Below, piece after piece: positions 12,006-21,671 of a stretch of 64,000 bases of DNA (within the stretch, counting starts at the first letter, position 1; every line of letters begins with the position of its first letter). Origin of the DNA: Marinobacter nanhaiticus D15-8W. Lineage in GTDB: Bacteria; Pseudomonadota; Gammaproteobacteria; Pseudomonadales; Oleiphilaceae. Position numbers and translations under genes: made by a program. The notes under the pieces were generated by a model. That model did no database searches, was not told the origin of the DNA, and was given only the letters and a program-made list of their open reading frames with translations. Location of the stretch: the NCBI RefSeq assembly GCF_036511935.1, contig NZ_AP028878.1, positions 3,224,001 to 3,288,000 on the forward strand, written 5' to 3'.

Positions 12006-12467
12006 GGTTCAACCTGGTTCTTATACCGTCATACAAACCTGGCGAGCAGGAAACACGAGCCAAGTCTGGAGGACTCTACCATTGGCTTTCCTGTCGGGGA
12101 AATCGGAGAGCCCTGAATAACTCAGGTGTTAGACGCAGATCGAAGCGGAAGTTCAGGTCCAGAAAGAAAAAACCCCCGGAGGGGACCGGGGGGAGCAAAA
12201 GATCGGGGAAGAAACTTCCCTTCAAGCTTTCAGACACCACAGACAGTTACCTCGACGGAGATCAATTACGAGATAACTGCACACACCTTAACCAATCAAG
12301 AAGCCAGTGGCTGTTGTACATTAGTCTTACGTGCTCCCCTCATTCTGCACGACGCTATAAACTACACTGATCATTGAATCGCACAGCCATTGCTGGCGCT
12401 TCTATCGAATAGTCACCGCCTATAAAGCGCGCCGGCAGAAGAGGCGATCGCCTGGAGAGGTCCGACC
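12006..12467. other. Gene-free interval upstream of the cNMP/CBS/DUF294 gene
   Basis: 462 bases with no convincing protein gene. It holds the minus-strand candidate small RNA with promoter and terminator described separately, and the plus-strand promoter region of the next gene. GGAGAGG precedes ATG 12468 by about 8 bases. Confidence 0.6.
12167..12264 (-). ncRNA. Candidate small RNA with its own promoter and terminator
   Basis: On the minus strand a -35 TTGATT (12294-12299) and a -10 TTATCT (12271-12276) are separated by 17 bp, predicting a start near 12264. About 70 bases later is a strong terminator: CCCCCGG, loop TCCCCT, CCGGGGG, then six T (12167-12193). A second small hairpin, GGGAAG/CTTCCC, lies between. 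No open reading frame of note fits. The transcript would be about 100 nt. It cannot be the leader of a minus-strand gene, because the next minus gene begins at 12005, after the terminator. Confidence 0.5.
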
Positions 12468-14378
12468 ATGCCCGCCGAACCCAGGGAACAGCATCCCCAG
12501 AACACTCGCGCAATCATGTCATTTCTGCGCGAACACGCTCCGTTCTCCAGCATGGACGAAGCCCATCTGGCCCACTTTGCCGAGCACTCAGTGCTCAAGT
12601 TCTATGCTGACGACGATGTCGTACTGTCGCCGGACGATGGCCCGATCAGAACCTTCAATGTCGTCAAACAGGGGCTGATTCGCGGTGAAAGGACAAACCG
12701 GGACGGTGACGCGGAAACGACCTTCGAAATAAGCCAGGGCGAATGCTTTCCCCTCGCGGCGCTGATTGGCGAGCGGCCAACGCGTACATTGCACAGGGCT
12801 TCGGGCGATACATTTTGCCTGAGTATTGACCATGCGGCCTTCGTAACCCTGTTTTCGGAGAGCGAGCCCTTCCGTGACTTCTGCCTACGGGGCGTAAGCA
12901 GCCTGCTGGACCAGGTCAACCAGCGTATCCAATCCGGTGCCATGGCCTCTATCAGCCCGAGTCACACACTGGACACCCCACTGGATCGCTATGCCCTGCG
13001 CAATCCCATTGTCTGCTCGCCTGACGTGCCGGTGCGCAAGGCCGTCGCCCGTATGCATGACAACGATGTCGGCAGCATTGTAATAACCGATGACGAGCGC
13101 AGGCCGATTGGCATTTTCACCCTACGTGACCTAAGGACCATGGTAGCGGAGGAATCGGCCACGTTGACGACGCCAATCGGCCAGGTAATGACTCGCGATC
13201 CCCACGCCCTGAATGCGCAGGCTGATGCCTTCGAGGCCGCGATGCTGATGGCGGAGCATCACTTTGCCCATCTATGTGTGATCGACGACGATAACCGGTT
13301 GATCGGTGTCGTTTCCCAGCGGGATCTGTTCTCCCTGCAACGGGTCGACCTGGTCCATCTCGCCCGCACAATAGGCACGGCTACCCATCTGCGTACGCTC
13401 GTCAGCCTGCGCTCCCAGGTATCCAAGATGGTTGACACGATGCTGGCCCATGGCGCGGATTCCGGCCAGATCGTGAAGATCATTACTACCCTCAACGATG
13501 CGACGGTCAGGCGCGTGCTGGAACTGAACCTGCAACGCAACGATCCAGGCATTCCCTTTACCTGGCTGACTTTCGGCAGCGAAGGCCGGCAGGAGCAGAC
13601 TCTACTGACGGACCAGGATAACGGCATCCTTTTCGAGACGCCGGAAGGGATGACCGAGGACCAGGTTCGCGAAAAGCTGCTGCCGTTTGCCGAGATCGTC
13701 AATAACGAGTTGGCTGAGTGTGGCTTTACCCTCTGTAAGGGCAATATCATGGCCAGCAACCCCAAACTCTGCCTGAGCGAGAATGAGTGGGACGACTGGT
13801 TCAAGCGGTTTATCGACGCCTCCACCCCGCAAAACCTGGTCTACTCATCCATCTTCCTGGATATGCGTGCGGTCTTTGGCCCCACCGAAGCACTGGATCG
13901 TCTTTTGCAGCGGGTTGTGACACGCATCCAGAAGAACGCCTTGTTCCAGAAAATGCTGGCCGGCAATGCCGTCATGCGTCGCCCACCACTGACGATCTTC
14001 CGCGGGTTCCGCTACGCACCGGACGGTGAGAAGAACACCCTCGATCTGAAGCGGCAGGGCCTGGCTCCATTCGTCGAGTCAGTCCGCGTGTTTGCCCTGG
14101 CCAGCGGCATCGGTGAGCCCAACACCCTCGCGCGAATGGATAAACTGGCGCAGCAAGGCGTCTTCGACCGAAAGGATGCCAACGCATGGAAAGAGGCCTA
14201 CAGCCTGATCCAGGCCATCCGCATGCGGGCCCACCAGGAGCAGCTCAAGAACCAGCAGCCCCTGCATAACTACATCAACCCTGACGATCTGAACCCACTG
14301 GATCGCCGTATCCTGCGCGAGTCCTTCCGCCAGGCCCAGCGACTCCAACAGAAGCTGGAAACCCGATACCTCCTGTGA
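12468..14378 (+). CDS. cNMP-binding / CBS-pair / DUF294 nucleotidyltransferase-like protein
   Basis: Cytoplasmic signal protein of 636 residues. A cyclic-nucleotide-binding-like domain (about 15-140) is followed by two CBS motifs (about 165-290: DNDVGSIVITDDERRPIGIF and HHFAHLCVIDDDNRLIGVVS). Next is a DUF294 nucleotidyltransferase domain with GSEGRQEQTLLTDQDNG (370-386, Asp382/Asp384), then the DUF294_C substrate-binding region. The Gly-Ser and double-Asp motif of the nucleotidyltransferase fold is intact, as in GlnD/DUF294 uridylyltransferase-like proteins. The block DUF294-exonuclease-DUF4212-symporter recurs in Vibrio, Shewanella and Marinobacter-type genomes. The target is unknown, and control of the symporter is an inference from context. 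Confidence 0.92.
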   Translation: MPAEPREQHPQNTRAIMSFLREHAPFSSMDEAHLAHFAEHSVLKFYADDDVVLSPDDGPIRTFNVVKQGLIRGERTNRDGDAETTFEISQGECFPLAALIGERPTRTLHRASGDTFCLSIDHAAFVTLFSESEPFRDFCLRGVSSLLDQVNQRIQSGAMASISPSHTLDTPLDRYALRNPIVCSPDVPVRKAVARMHDNDVGSIVITDDERRPIGIFTLRDLRTMVAEESATLTTPIGQVMTRDPHALNAQADAFEAAMLMAEHHFAHLCVIDDDNRLIGVVSQRDLFSLQRVDLVHLARTIGTATHLRTLVSLRSQVSKMVDTMLAHGADSGQIVKIITTLNDATVRRVLELNLQRNDPGIPFTWLTFGSEGRQEQTLLTDQDNGILFETPEGMTEDQVREKLLPFAEIVNNELAECGFTLCKGNIMASNPKLCLSENEWDDWFKRFIDASTPQNLVYSSIFLDMRAVFGPTEALDRLLQRVVTRIQKNALFQKMLAGNAVMRRPPLTIFRGFRYAPDGEKNTLDLKRQGLAPFVESVRVFALASGIGEPNTLARMDKLAQQGVFDRKDANAWKEAYSLIQAIRMRAHQEQLKNQQPLHNYINPDDLNPLDRRILRESFRQAQRLQQKLETRYLL

Positions 14379-14385
14379 GCGGACC

Positions 14386-15090
14386 ATGATCCATCGTATA
14401 CGAGACTGGCTGGGGCATTATTTCTCCAGCGATCCTGCCCGCCCTGGCCTCGAAGACCTGCCTCACCCCAAGTTGCCCGGCAGACAGCCAGTCGCCGAGC
14501 AACGTGTGGTCGTGCTGGATCTGGAAACCACGGGGCTCAACGCCGCCAAGGACCATGTGATCGCCATTGGGGCTGTCGCCATCGACCATCTCGCCATACC
14601 CCTGGCTGACCAATTCGACCTGATTCTCAAGCGGCCGGAACTGGACATCACCGAGACGGTACTCATCCACGGCATCGGCCCCGAGGCCCTGACACGGGGC
14701 CATGAGATAGAGGAAGCACTTATCCGCCTGCTCCATTGGATGGATGGCGATCCGATCCTGGCGTTTCATTCCGCTTTCGACAAACGCTTCCTGGAAAAGG
14801 CGCTCAAGACTCACCTCGGGTATACCCGGGAACACACCTGGATGGACGTGGCAGAGATCCTGCCGGCACTCTTCGCCAGCCCGGAAAGCGGCGGCCGACT
14901 CGACGACTGGATCGAGCGATTCGGCCTCCAGATAAGCGAGCGTCATCACGCCGCAGCCGACGCCATGGCGACGGCTGAACTCGCTCTGATCGCGCTGAAC
15001 AGGGCCATTAGCCGAGAATTGACGACTCTTTCGCAACTTGACCAAAAACTTCGCGTCGCGCGCCGTCTGAAACATCTGCAAAGTCCCTGA
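14386..15090 (+). CDS. DEDDh 3'-5' exonuclease (DnaQ/PolC-epsilon-like)
   Basis: Exonuclease-fold protein of 234 residues. ExoI motif VVVLDLETTGL carries Asp45 and Glu47. ExoII motif is AFHSAFDKRFL, with the aspartate in FDKR. The ExoIII motif RHHAAADAMATAEL gives the H-x4-D of the DEDDh class. It starts 7 bases after the DUF294 gene and is probably cotranscribed. It is not the replicative proofreading subunit, since the length and the N-terminal 40-residue extension differ from DnaQ. The biological substrate is unknown. Confidence 0.9.
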   Translation: MIHRIRDWLGHYFSSDPARPGLEDLPHPKLPGRQPVAEQRVVVLDLETTGLNAAKDHVIAIGAVAIDHLAIPLADQFDLILKRPELDITETVLIHGIGPEALTRGHEIEEALIRLLHWMDGDPILAFHSAFDKRFLEKALKTHLGYTREHTWMDVAEILPALFASPESGGRLDDWIERFGLQISERHHAAADAMATAELALIALNRAISRELTTLSQLDQKLRVARRLKHLQSP

Positions 15091-15372
15091 AAGCGGTCTA
15101 TCTTTCCGTTGTCTCATCGCTGCTACGGGCCCCGCTGTCGACGTCGGGAGAACATATCCTGCAGGGGCGCGGCATGGCTGGCATTCAGCTTAGCTTCGAG
15201 CGAGATACGATCTATTCAGCGCACTCTTAGACTATTTGCCAATATCTATAACCCTGGCTGCGGGTAGAGTCTGACAGTGGGTAAAGATGGAAAAAAATTA
15301 ATAACTTTCTTTGCAAGATAAAACGCCTACCAATAAGCCCATGTTCAATAAAAACAACATTGGAGAGCTGTT
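15091..15372. promoter_or_regulatory. Leader region of the DUF4212/symporter operon
   Basis: 282 bases without a gene. The half next to the symporter genes is AT-rich, and GGAGAGCTGTT lies before ATG 15373. At 15174-15190 there is a weak sigma-54-like arrangement (TGGC, ten bases from GG to GC), with poor agreement in the -12 element. I give it only as a possibility. The change in base composition suggests that the main promoter of the operon is here rather than upstream of the DUF294 gene. Confidence 0.4.
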
Positions 15373-15636
15373 ATGTCGCACAACCCTGAAAACGCAGTTA
15401 AGTACTGGAAGGCCAACCTGAGGTTGATCGTCGGATGCCTGATCGTCTGGGCATTCGTCTCCTACGGTTGCGCCATACTCTTCCGTCCTCTTCTGGCCGG
15501 GATACCCGTCGGTGGAACCGATCTCGGATTCTGGTTCGCCCAGCAGGGCTCAATCCTGACGTTTATTGCCTTGATCTTTTTCTACGCCTGGAGAATGAAC
15601 AAGCTCGATAAACAATTCGGCCTGCACGAGGAGTAA
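15373..15636 (+). CDS. DUF4212 small subunit of a sodium/solute symporter
   Basis: 87-residue membrane protein with two spans (about 17-37 and 55-75). VKYWKANLRLIVGCLIVW and SILTFIALIFFYAWRMNKLD are the DUF4212 signatures. The family is always found directly before a VC_2705-type SSS symporter and is believed to be its partner. The spacing to the symporter ATG is 5 bases, a tight coupling. It corresponds in role to the YjcH (DUF485) partner of ActP, though it is a different family. Confidence 0.92.
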   Translation: MSHNPENAVKYWKANLRLIVGCLIVWAFVSYGCAILFRPLLAGIPVGGTDLGFWFAQQGSILTFIALIFFYAWRMNKLDKQFGLHEE

Positions 15637-15641
15637 GACCG

Positions 15642-17408
15642 ATGAGCCAGTTTGCAATTAACCTATTGTTTGTTGGGGGCTCGTTCCTCCTCTATATCCT
15701 GATCGCGGTCTGGGCCAAAGCGGGTACCACAAAAGACTTCTACGTGGCTGGCGGCGGCGTGCATCCCATTACCAACGGGATGGCAATCGGCGCCGACTGG
15801 ATGTCTGCCGCATCCTTCATCTCCATGGCGGGCCTGATTGCTGCAGGCGGCTACGCCAACTCAACCTTCCTGATGGGCTGGACCGGCGGCTACGTGTTGC
15901 TGGCAATGCTGCTCGCACCGTATCTGCGAAAGTTCGGTAAATTCACGGTCCCCGAATTTATCGGCGATCGTTTCTATAGCCGGAACGCGCGACTGGTCGC
16001 AGTGATCTGTCTGATCGTGGCATCGGTGACCTACGTTATCGGCCAGATGGCCGGTGCCGGTGTTGCCTTCTCCCGCTTCCTCGAAGTTGATGCCACCATG
16101 GGCCTGATCATCGCGGCGGTCGTCGTTTTCGTCTACGCGGTATTGGGCGGCATGAAAGGGATCACCTACACGCAGGTTGCGCAATACTGCGTACTGATCA
16201 TTGCCTACACCATTCCGGCGGTTTTCATCTCCCTGGAACTCACCGGTAATCCCATTCCTCCGTTGGGCCTATTCTCGGAACATACCGCTTCTGGCATGCC
16301 TATCCTTGATAAGCTGAATCAAGTCATCACCGAACTCGGCTTCAGCGAGTACACGGCTGACGTTGATAACAAGCTCAACATGGTACTGTTCACTCTAACC
16401 CTGATGATCGGTACCGCAGGTCTGCCACACGTTATTATCCGCTTCTTCACGGTGCCGAAGGTTGCTGATGCCCGCTGGTCTGCCGGCTGGGCGCTGGTGT
16501 TCATTGCGCTGCTGTACCTGACGGCTCCGGCTGTTGCATCCATGGCTCGCCTGAACCTCATGCAGACCATCTACCCTGACGGCCCGACGTCCGAGCCGAT
16601 CGAGTACGAAGCGCGTCCAAACTGGGTTCGCGAATGGGAAGTTACCGGTCTGATCCAGTTCACGGACAAGAATAACGACGGACGTATCCAGCTCTACAAC
16701 CCGACCGACTCTTTCGAGTCCACGGCACAGGCACGTGGCTGGAACGGTAACGAGCTTGAGGTCAACCGTGACATTCTGGTACTGGCCAATCCGGAGATTG
16801 CCAATCTGCCCGGCTGGGTTATCGGTCTGATCGCCGCCGGCGGTCTGGCAGCAGCCCTCTCCACCGCGGCCGGACTGTTGTTGGCGATCTCGTCTGCCGT
16901 AAGCCACGACCTCATCAAGGGCGGCATAAACCCCAATATCACGGAAAAAGGTGAGCTGATGGCGGCACGGATATCGATGGCCGTGGCCATCGTCGTCGCC
17001 ACCTATCTAGGTGCGAACCCGCCGGGCTTCGCCGCCCAGGTGGTCGCGCTGGCATTCGGTATCGCAGCTGCATCCCTGTTCCCAGCGCTAATGATGGGGA
17101 TCTTCTCCAAGCGCGTGAACAACAAAGGCGCTATTTCCGGCATGCTGGTCGGCCTCGCTTTCACCCTCGCTTACATTTTCGTGTACAAGGGCTGGCTGTT
17201 CATCCCGGGCACCAACAACCTGCCAGACACGGCGGAATACTGGGTTCTGGGTATTTCCCCGCTCTCGATTGGTGCGGTTGGTGCAATCGTCAACTTCGCA
17301 GTTGCCTTCATCGTGTCTAACGCGACAGAAGAGCCGCCTGTCGAAATCCAGGAATTGGTCGAAAGCGTGCGTTACCCGCGTGGCGCTGGTGGTGCTGCCG
17401 ACCATTAA
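15642..17408 (+). CDS. Sodium:solute symporter, VC_2705 subfamily (probable short-chain carboxylate uptake)
   Basis: SSS-family permease of 588 residues with about 13 membrane spans. The N-terminal AGGGVHPITNGMAIGADWMSAASFISMAG is the ActP/VC_2705 sodium-site region. A long hydrophilic insert lies near residues 305-380. LGGMKGITYTQVAQY and AAALSTAAGLLLAISSAVSHDL are core helices typical of the family. Members are linked to acetate and related acids, but the substrate here is inferred. A terminator follows at 17456-17488. The downstream signal kinase also has an SSS module, which suggests sensing of the same kind of solute. Confidence 0.92.
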   Translation: MSQFAINLLFVGGSFLLYILIAVWAKAGTTKDFYVAGGGVHPITNGMAIGADWMSAASFISMAGLIAAGGYANSTFLMGWTGGYVLLAMLLAPYLRKFGKFTVPEFIGDRFYSRNARLVAVICLIVASVTYVIGQMAGAGVAFSRFLEVDATMGLIIAAVVVFVYAVLGGMKGITYTQVAQYCVLIIAYTIPAVFISLELTGNPIPPLGLFSEHTASGMPILDKLNQVITELGFSEYTADVDNKLNMVLFTLTLMIGTAGLPHVIIRFFTVPKVADARWSAGWALVFIALLYLTAPAVASMARLNLMQTIYPDGPTSEPIEYEARPNWVREWEVTGLIQFTDKNNDGRIQLYNPTDSFESTAQARGWNGNELEVNRDILVLANPEIANLPGWVIGLIAAGGLAAALSTAAGLLLAISSAVSHDLIKGGINPNITEKGELMAARISMAVAIVVATYLGANPPGFAAQVVALAFGIAAASLFPALMMGIFSKRVNNKGAISGMLVGLAFTLAYIFVYKGWLFIPGTNNLPDTAEYWVLGISPLSIGAVGAIVNFAVAFIVSNATEEPPVEIQELVESVRYPRGAGGAADH

Positions 17409-17455
17409 TCCATAAAATGCACTTATGCAGACGTTAATCTGCATATAGCTAACCT

Positions 17456-17488
17456 AAGCGGGCTTCCTCTCCGGGGGAAGCCCGCTTT
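17456..17488 (+). terminator. Rho-independent terminator after the symporter gene
   Basis: Perfect arms of about 10 bp (GCGGGCTTCC and GGAAGCCCGC) with a short loop, followed by TTTGTT. It sits 48 bases past the symporter stop and 30 bases before the next gene, so the signalling genes probably depend on their own promoter or on read-through. Confidence 0.88.
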
Positions 17489-17517
17489 GTTCAGAGGCTC
17501 CGTAAATAGGAAACCTG

Positions 17518-18024
17518 ATGTTCTGGAATTTCGTAGCAACCGTTTTCGCAGGCCTGGGCGCAGCCGGGGTTGCCCTTGGTATCCGCGCGATCACTGCCAA
17601 TAAAGCTCCCCGCTGGTTGATTCCTGTATTCGGCGGCGCAGGAATGCTGGCCTATATGGCCTACATGGAATACACCTGGTTCGATCTTAAACAGTCGCAA
17701 CTCCCCGAGGACGCGGTTGTCGTCGCGGCGGAGAAAGAGAGCGTTATCTGGCGCCCGTGGAGTCTGGTGGTCCCCCAGGTTTCTCGCTTTACCGTGCTGG
17801 ATACCAGCAGTATCGTGCCGGACGAGCAGAACCCGAACGTCTATAGCTTTTACCTGTATCGCTTCGAGAAGTCCTATACTGATTCCGTTGAAGAGCAGGT
17901 TTACCTACTCAACTGCGCAGAACACCAGCTGGTACCGGTTTCAGAGGAAGGCAAGGCCCAGGTCGAGTCCCTGCGCAAACTGGCGGATGACGATCGTCTA
18001 CTAGGTGCAGTCTGCACCTCATAG
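17518..18024 (+). CDS. Small membrane protein of unknown function
   Basis: 168 residues. Two N-terminal hydrophobic spans (about 3-24 and 34-52, the second in WLIPVFGGAGMLAYMAYMEY) are followed by a soluble domain of about 110 residues with WRPWSLVVPQVSRFTVLD and SFYLYRFEKSYTDSVEEQVYLLNCAEHQLV. I do not recognise a named family. AGGAAACCTG before the ATG is a fair ribosome site. Its place between the symporter and the SSS-histidine kinase suggests an accessory role in the same transport/signal unit. Confidence 0.8.
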   Translation: MFWNFVATVFAGLGAAGVALGIRAITANKAPRWLIPVFGGAGMLAYMAYMEYTWFDLKQSQLPEDAVVVAAEKESVIWRPWSLVVPQVSRFTVLDTSSIVPDEQNPNVYSFYLYRFEKSYTDSVEEQVYLLNCAEHQLVPVSEEGKAQVESLRKLADDDRLLGAVCTS

Positions 18025-18090
18025 GCACTTCGCCAAAACAGTTTGGTTACACCATAAAGGTTTGAACATGCGTCCCGGCAAAGGCTGTCT

Positions 18091-21000
18091 ATGCTGAGCG
18101 GCTGGTTACTGGTCCTTATTTCGATCACCTACATTTCGCTGCTGTTTGCCGTAGCCTGGGCAGGTGACCGCCACCCCGGCCTCTACCGGAAAAAATTCGC
18201 ACGCACGCATATTTATGCCCTTTCCCTGGCGGTCTATTTCACTTCCTGGACATTCTATGGTGCGGTTGGACGCGCCACCCAGGAAGGGCTTGGCTTCCTG
18301 CCGATTTACCTCGGGCCGCTACTTGTCTTCCTGTTCGGCGCCACGCTGCTGCGTCGCATCATCTACATCAGCAAGCGCAACAACAGCACCTCTATTGCTG
18401 ATTTCATAGCCTCCCGATACGGCAAGTCGCAGACGCTGGCCGCGCTGATTTCGGTTATCGCCCTGATCGGCAGTGTTCCGTACATCGCCCTTCAATTGAA
18501 GGCGATCGCCATGGGTTTCACAGTGCTGTCGGAATCGGATGGCCTGTCGGACCCGTTCCTGACCCAGGCTGCGTGGCGGGACTCGGCGTGGTACATCACC
18601 CTGGTCCTGGCGCTGTTTACCATCCTGTTTGGTACCCGGCACCTCGAATCCACCGAGCATCATCGAGGGATGATTCAGGCGGTAGCCTTCGAATCTGTTA
18701 TCAAGCTCGTGGCTTTTATCGCCGTCGGCCTCTTCGTCGGGTATGGCCTCTACGGAGGCTTCGGCGATCTGTTGCAGCAAGTTCGTGAAGCGGACCTGGT
18801 AGGGACGCTTACATTCGATAATGTCGAGCCGGTCGCTTTCGTGACCCAGACCCTGGTCGCTATGCTCGCCATAATCTGTTTGCCACGACAGTTCCACGTC
18901 ACTGTCGTGGAGAATACGGACCATCGGGACCTGGAGACGGCCCGCTGGGCCATGCCCGCCTACCTGATCATTGCCAGCGCCTTCGTGCTACCGATTGCCG
19001 CCGCTGGCCTGCTCGTGCCAAACAGCGCCGATACCAATCCCGACGTCCTTATCCTGAGCTTGCCGATCCTGGCAGGTGAAGAATGGCTGGCCATCCTGGC
19101 CTTCCTTGGAGGCGGTTCTGCTGCGGCAGCCATGGTTATCGTGTGCTCGGTGGCAATTGCCACCATGGTGAGCAACGAAATTATCATGCCGGCGCTACTG
19201 AAGTTCTTCCGTCCGCGCATGAATCGGCGCGGGGATCTCAGTTATCTGCTGCTGAGCATCCGCCGTGTCGCTATCTTCCTGATCCTCCTCACCTCTTACG
19301 GTTTCTACCGACTCGCCAGCGAGGAATACAGCCTGACAGCCTTCGGCCTACTCTCCTTCGCGGCAGCGGCCCAGTTCGGTCCTGCGCTGGTGGGCGGCAT
19401 CGTCTGGCGCCGCGGGAATCACACCGGCGCTGTTTGGGGGCTGGCCGCCGGCTTCCTGATGTGGTGTTACACACTGTTGATCCCGGCCCTGGCGTCTACC
19501 GGATGGCTTAGCGACAGCCTGATCGACGAGGGGCTTTGGGGCATGGGCTGGACCCGCCCTACCGCGCTGTTCGGCATGGAATTGGATCAGGTTAGCCATG
19601 GCATTATCTGGAGCCTGGGCAGCAATACCCTGCTCTACATCACGCTGTCGCTATTTACCCGGCAGCGGGTGCGCGAGAAGATCCAGATTGCCTCCTTCTT
19701 CCACGACCCCGAGCCCAGGGCCGAGACGCCCCAACAACAGATCTGGCAGGGTGAAATCCTCACCGCCGACCTGCAGGCCCTCGCTGACCGCTTTATGGGC
19801 GAGGAGCGCGCCGAGACCCTGTTCCGTAACTACGAGCGCCGTAACGCCACGCGCATCGCACCCCAGCGCCCGGCCAGTACACACCTGATGAAATATGTGG
19901 AGCGTCAACTGGCCTCGGTTATCGGCGCCTCCACCGCCCGCGTGGTGCTGGAGTCCACCCTCACCGGCCGTGACATGCAGATCGAGGATGTTGTCAGCAT
20001 CGTCGACGAAGCCTCCCAGGCCATGACCTTCAGCCGTGAACTCCTGCAATCGGCCATCGAGAACATAAGCCTGGGCGTGGCCGTGGTGAACCACCAGCAA
20101 CAACTGATGGTTTGGAACCAGCGCTACCTCGATATGTTTGTCTATCCCCGCGGCTTCGTGCGTGCCGGCCGACCGGTGGCCGACCTTGTGCGATACAACA
20201 TGGTGACCATGAACCTGCCGGCGCGAAAGGTAGATGAAGTGCTGGAGGATCGCCTGCGCTGCATGCGCGAAGGGCTACCCCTTGCGGATGAGCAGCACCG
20301 GCCCGACGGTACGATCCTGCAGATAGAGGGCAGTCCCATTCCCGGCGGCGGCTATGTGATTACCTTCCAGGACATCACGCCCATGCGCCGTACTGAGCAG
20401 GCGCTGAAGGAAACCAACATCTACCTGGAACAACGGGTCAAGGAGCGGACTCAGGAACTGCAAGTCCTGAACGAGCAACTGCTGAAGGCGAAATCGGTTG
20501 CCGAGCAAGCCAACCAGAGCAAAACGCGTTTCCTCGCATCGGCAAGCCATGATCTGCTGCAACCGCTCAATGCGGCTCGGCTGTTCACGTCAGCGCTCGC
20601 GGGCAAGGCGGCCCAGGGTGAGCTGAAGGAACTGGTGAACCATATCGACAGCTCCCTGGAAGCCGCCGAGGAAATCATCAGCACGCTGCTGGACATCTCC
20701 AAACTGGATGCAGGTGCACTGGAGCCCAAGCTTTCCAGCTTCCCGGTCAATGACCTGCTGCGGCACCTGTCGACCGAGTTTTCCGCCATCGCCCAAGAGC
20801 AGGGACTCAAACTGGATATGATTCCCTCAACCGCGTGGGTTCATTCCGATCCCCAATTGTTGCGGCGAGTGGTCCAGAACTTCCTGTCCAATGCCATCCG
20901 TTACACGCCGAAAGGACGCATCCTGCTGGGCTGTCGCCGTCTGAAGGGGTACGTGCGGATCGAAGTCTGGGATACTGGACCGGGGATTCCCGGCGACAAG

Positions 21001-21615
21001 CTGAAGCAGATCTTCGAAGAATTCCGTCGCCTGCAGCAGGCCAGCGACCAGAAAGGTCTGGGCTTGGGCCTGGCGATCGTGGATCGCATCAGCACCATGC
21101 TAAACCACCCGGTCAACGTACGTTCTGCCCAGGGCCGCGGTAGCATGTTCGGCATCACGGTGCCTCGGGTCGAGCCCGTCAAGGTGCAGGTACCGGCAGC
21201 CGGTAAAAAGCCGTCCTCGCGAGGTCTTTCCAACCTGAAGGATCTGTCGGTATTGTGCATCGACAACGATGAGAACATCCTGGACGGTATGATCGCCCTG
21301 CTCAACAACTGGGGCTGCAAGGTCACGCCGGCCAGGAGCCTGGAGGATGCACGACGTGCGGTCGACCGCACGGCGCCTGATATCATTCTGGCAGACTACC
21401 AGTTGGACAACGACCAGAACGGCCTCGATGCGATGAATGCCCTGCAGGACGATTTCGGCCATCCCATTCCCGGCATCCTTATCACCGGTTATATGGCCGA
21501 GGAGGTCCGGGCAGAGACCCTGGAACTCGGTTACCAGATTCTCTATAAACCGGTTAAGCCTGCGGCCCTGCGCGCCATGGTCAACAAGCAGCTGAAGCAG
21601 ACTGCGCAAAGCTGA
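18091..21615 (+). CDS. SSS-transporter/PAS/histidine kinase/receiver hybrid sensor (CrbS-like)
   Basis: 1174-residue hybrid kinase. Residues about 1-520 are an SSS (SLC5-type) transporter module of some 13 spans. A linker follows, then a PAS domain at about 645-760 (SLGVAVVNHQQQLMVWNQRYLDMF). A coiled coil precedes the kinase core: H-box SASHDLLQPLNAAR with His820, N-box near Asn934 (NFLSNAIRYTP) and G1 box DTGPGIP. The receiver domain ends the protein with phospho-acceptor Asp1102 (IILADYQLD). This is the architecture of CrbS, which with CrbR controls acetate uptake and acetyl-CoA synthetase in Vibrio. No LuxR-type CrbR follows. A receiver-TPR gene does. All phosphotransfer residues look intact. 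Confidence 0.93.
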   Translation: MLSGWLLVLISITYISLLFAVAWAGDRHPGLYRKKFARTHIYALSLAVYFTSWTFYGAVGRATQEGLGFLPIYLGPLLVFLFGATLLRRIIYISKRNNSTSIADFIASRYGKSQTLAALISVIALIGSVPYIALQLKAIAMGFTVLSESDGLSDPFLTQAAWRDSAWYITLVLALFTILFGTRHLESTEHHRGMIQAVAFESVIKLVAFIAVGLFVGYGLYGGFGDLLQQVREADLVGTLTFDNVEPVAFVTQTLVAMLAIICLPRQFHVTVVENTDHRDLETARWAMPAYLIIASAFVLPIAAAGLLVPNSADTNPDVLILSLPILAGEEWLAILAFLGGGSAAAAMVIVCSVAIATMVSNEIIMPALLKFFRPRMNRRGDLSYLLLSIRRVAIFLILLTSYGFYRLASEEYSLTAFGLLSFAAAAQFGPALVGGIVWRRGNHTGAVWGLAAGFLMWCYTLLIPALASTGWLSDSLIDEGLWGMGWTRPTALFGMELDQVSHGIIWSLGSNTLLYITLSLFTRQRVREKIQIASFFHDPEPRAETPQQQIWQGEILTADLQALADRFMGEERAETLFRNYERRNATRIAPQRPASTHLMKYVERQLASVIGASTARVVLESTLTGRDMQIEDVVSIVDEASQAMTFSRELLQSAIENISLGVAVVNHQQQLMVWNQRYLDMFVYPRGFVRAGRPVADLVRYNMVTMNLPARKVDEVLEDRLRCMREGLPLADEQHRPDGTILQIEGSPIPGGGYVITFQDITPMRRTEQALKETNIYLEQRVKERTQELQVLNEQLLKAKSVAEQANQSKTRFLASASHDLLQPLNAARLFTSALAGKAAQGELKELVNHIDSSLEAAEEIISTLLDISKLDAGALEPKLSSFPVNDLLRHLSTEFSAIAQEQGLKLDMIPSTAWVHSDPQLLRRVVQNFLSNAIRYTPKGRILLGCRRLKGYVRIEVWDTGPGIPGDKLKQIFEEFRRLQQASDQKGLGLGLAIVDRISTMLNHPVNVRSAQGRGSMFGITVPRVEPVKVQVPAAGKKPSSRGLSNLKDLSVLCIDNDENILDGMIALLNNWGCKVTPARSLEDARRAVDRTAPDIILADYQLDNDQNGLDAMNALQDDFGHPIPGILITGYMAEEVRAETLELGYQILYKPVKPAALRAMVNKQLKQTAQS

Positions 21616-21671
21616 TAGGTTGTATGCCCACAACGCGAGTAGCGGACTGAAAGCTCATCAAGGTGAACTCT

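Noticed and set aside
12126..12377. 83-residue plus-strand frame
   Set aside because: Crosses the candidate small-RNA terminator in antisense and has no protein signature.
15174..15190. Possible sigma-54 promoter before the DUF4212 gene
   Set aside because: GG and GC spacing is right but the -12 element is poor; not strong enough to call without a motif score.
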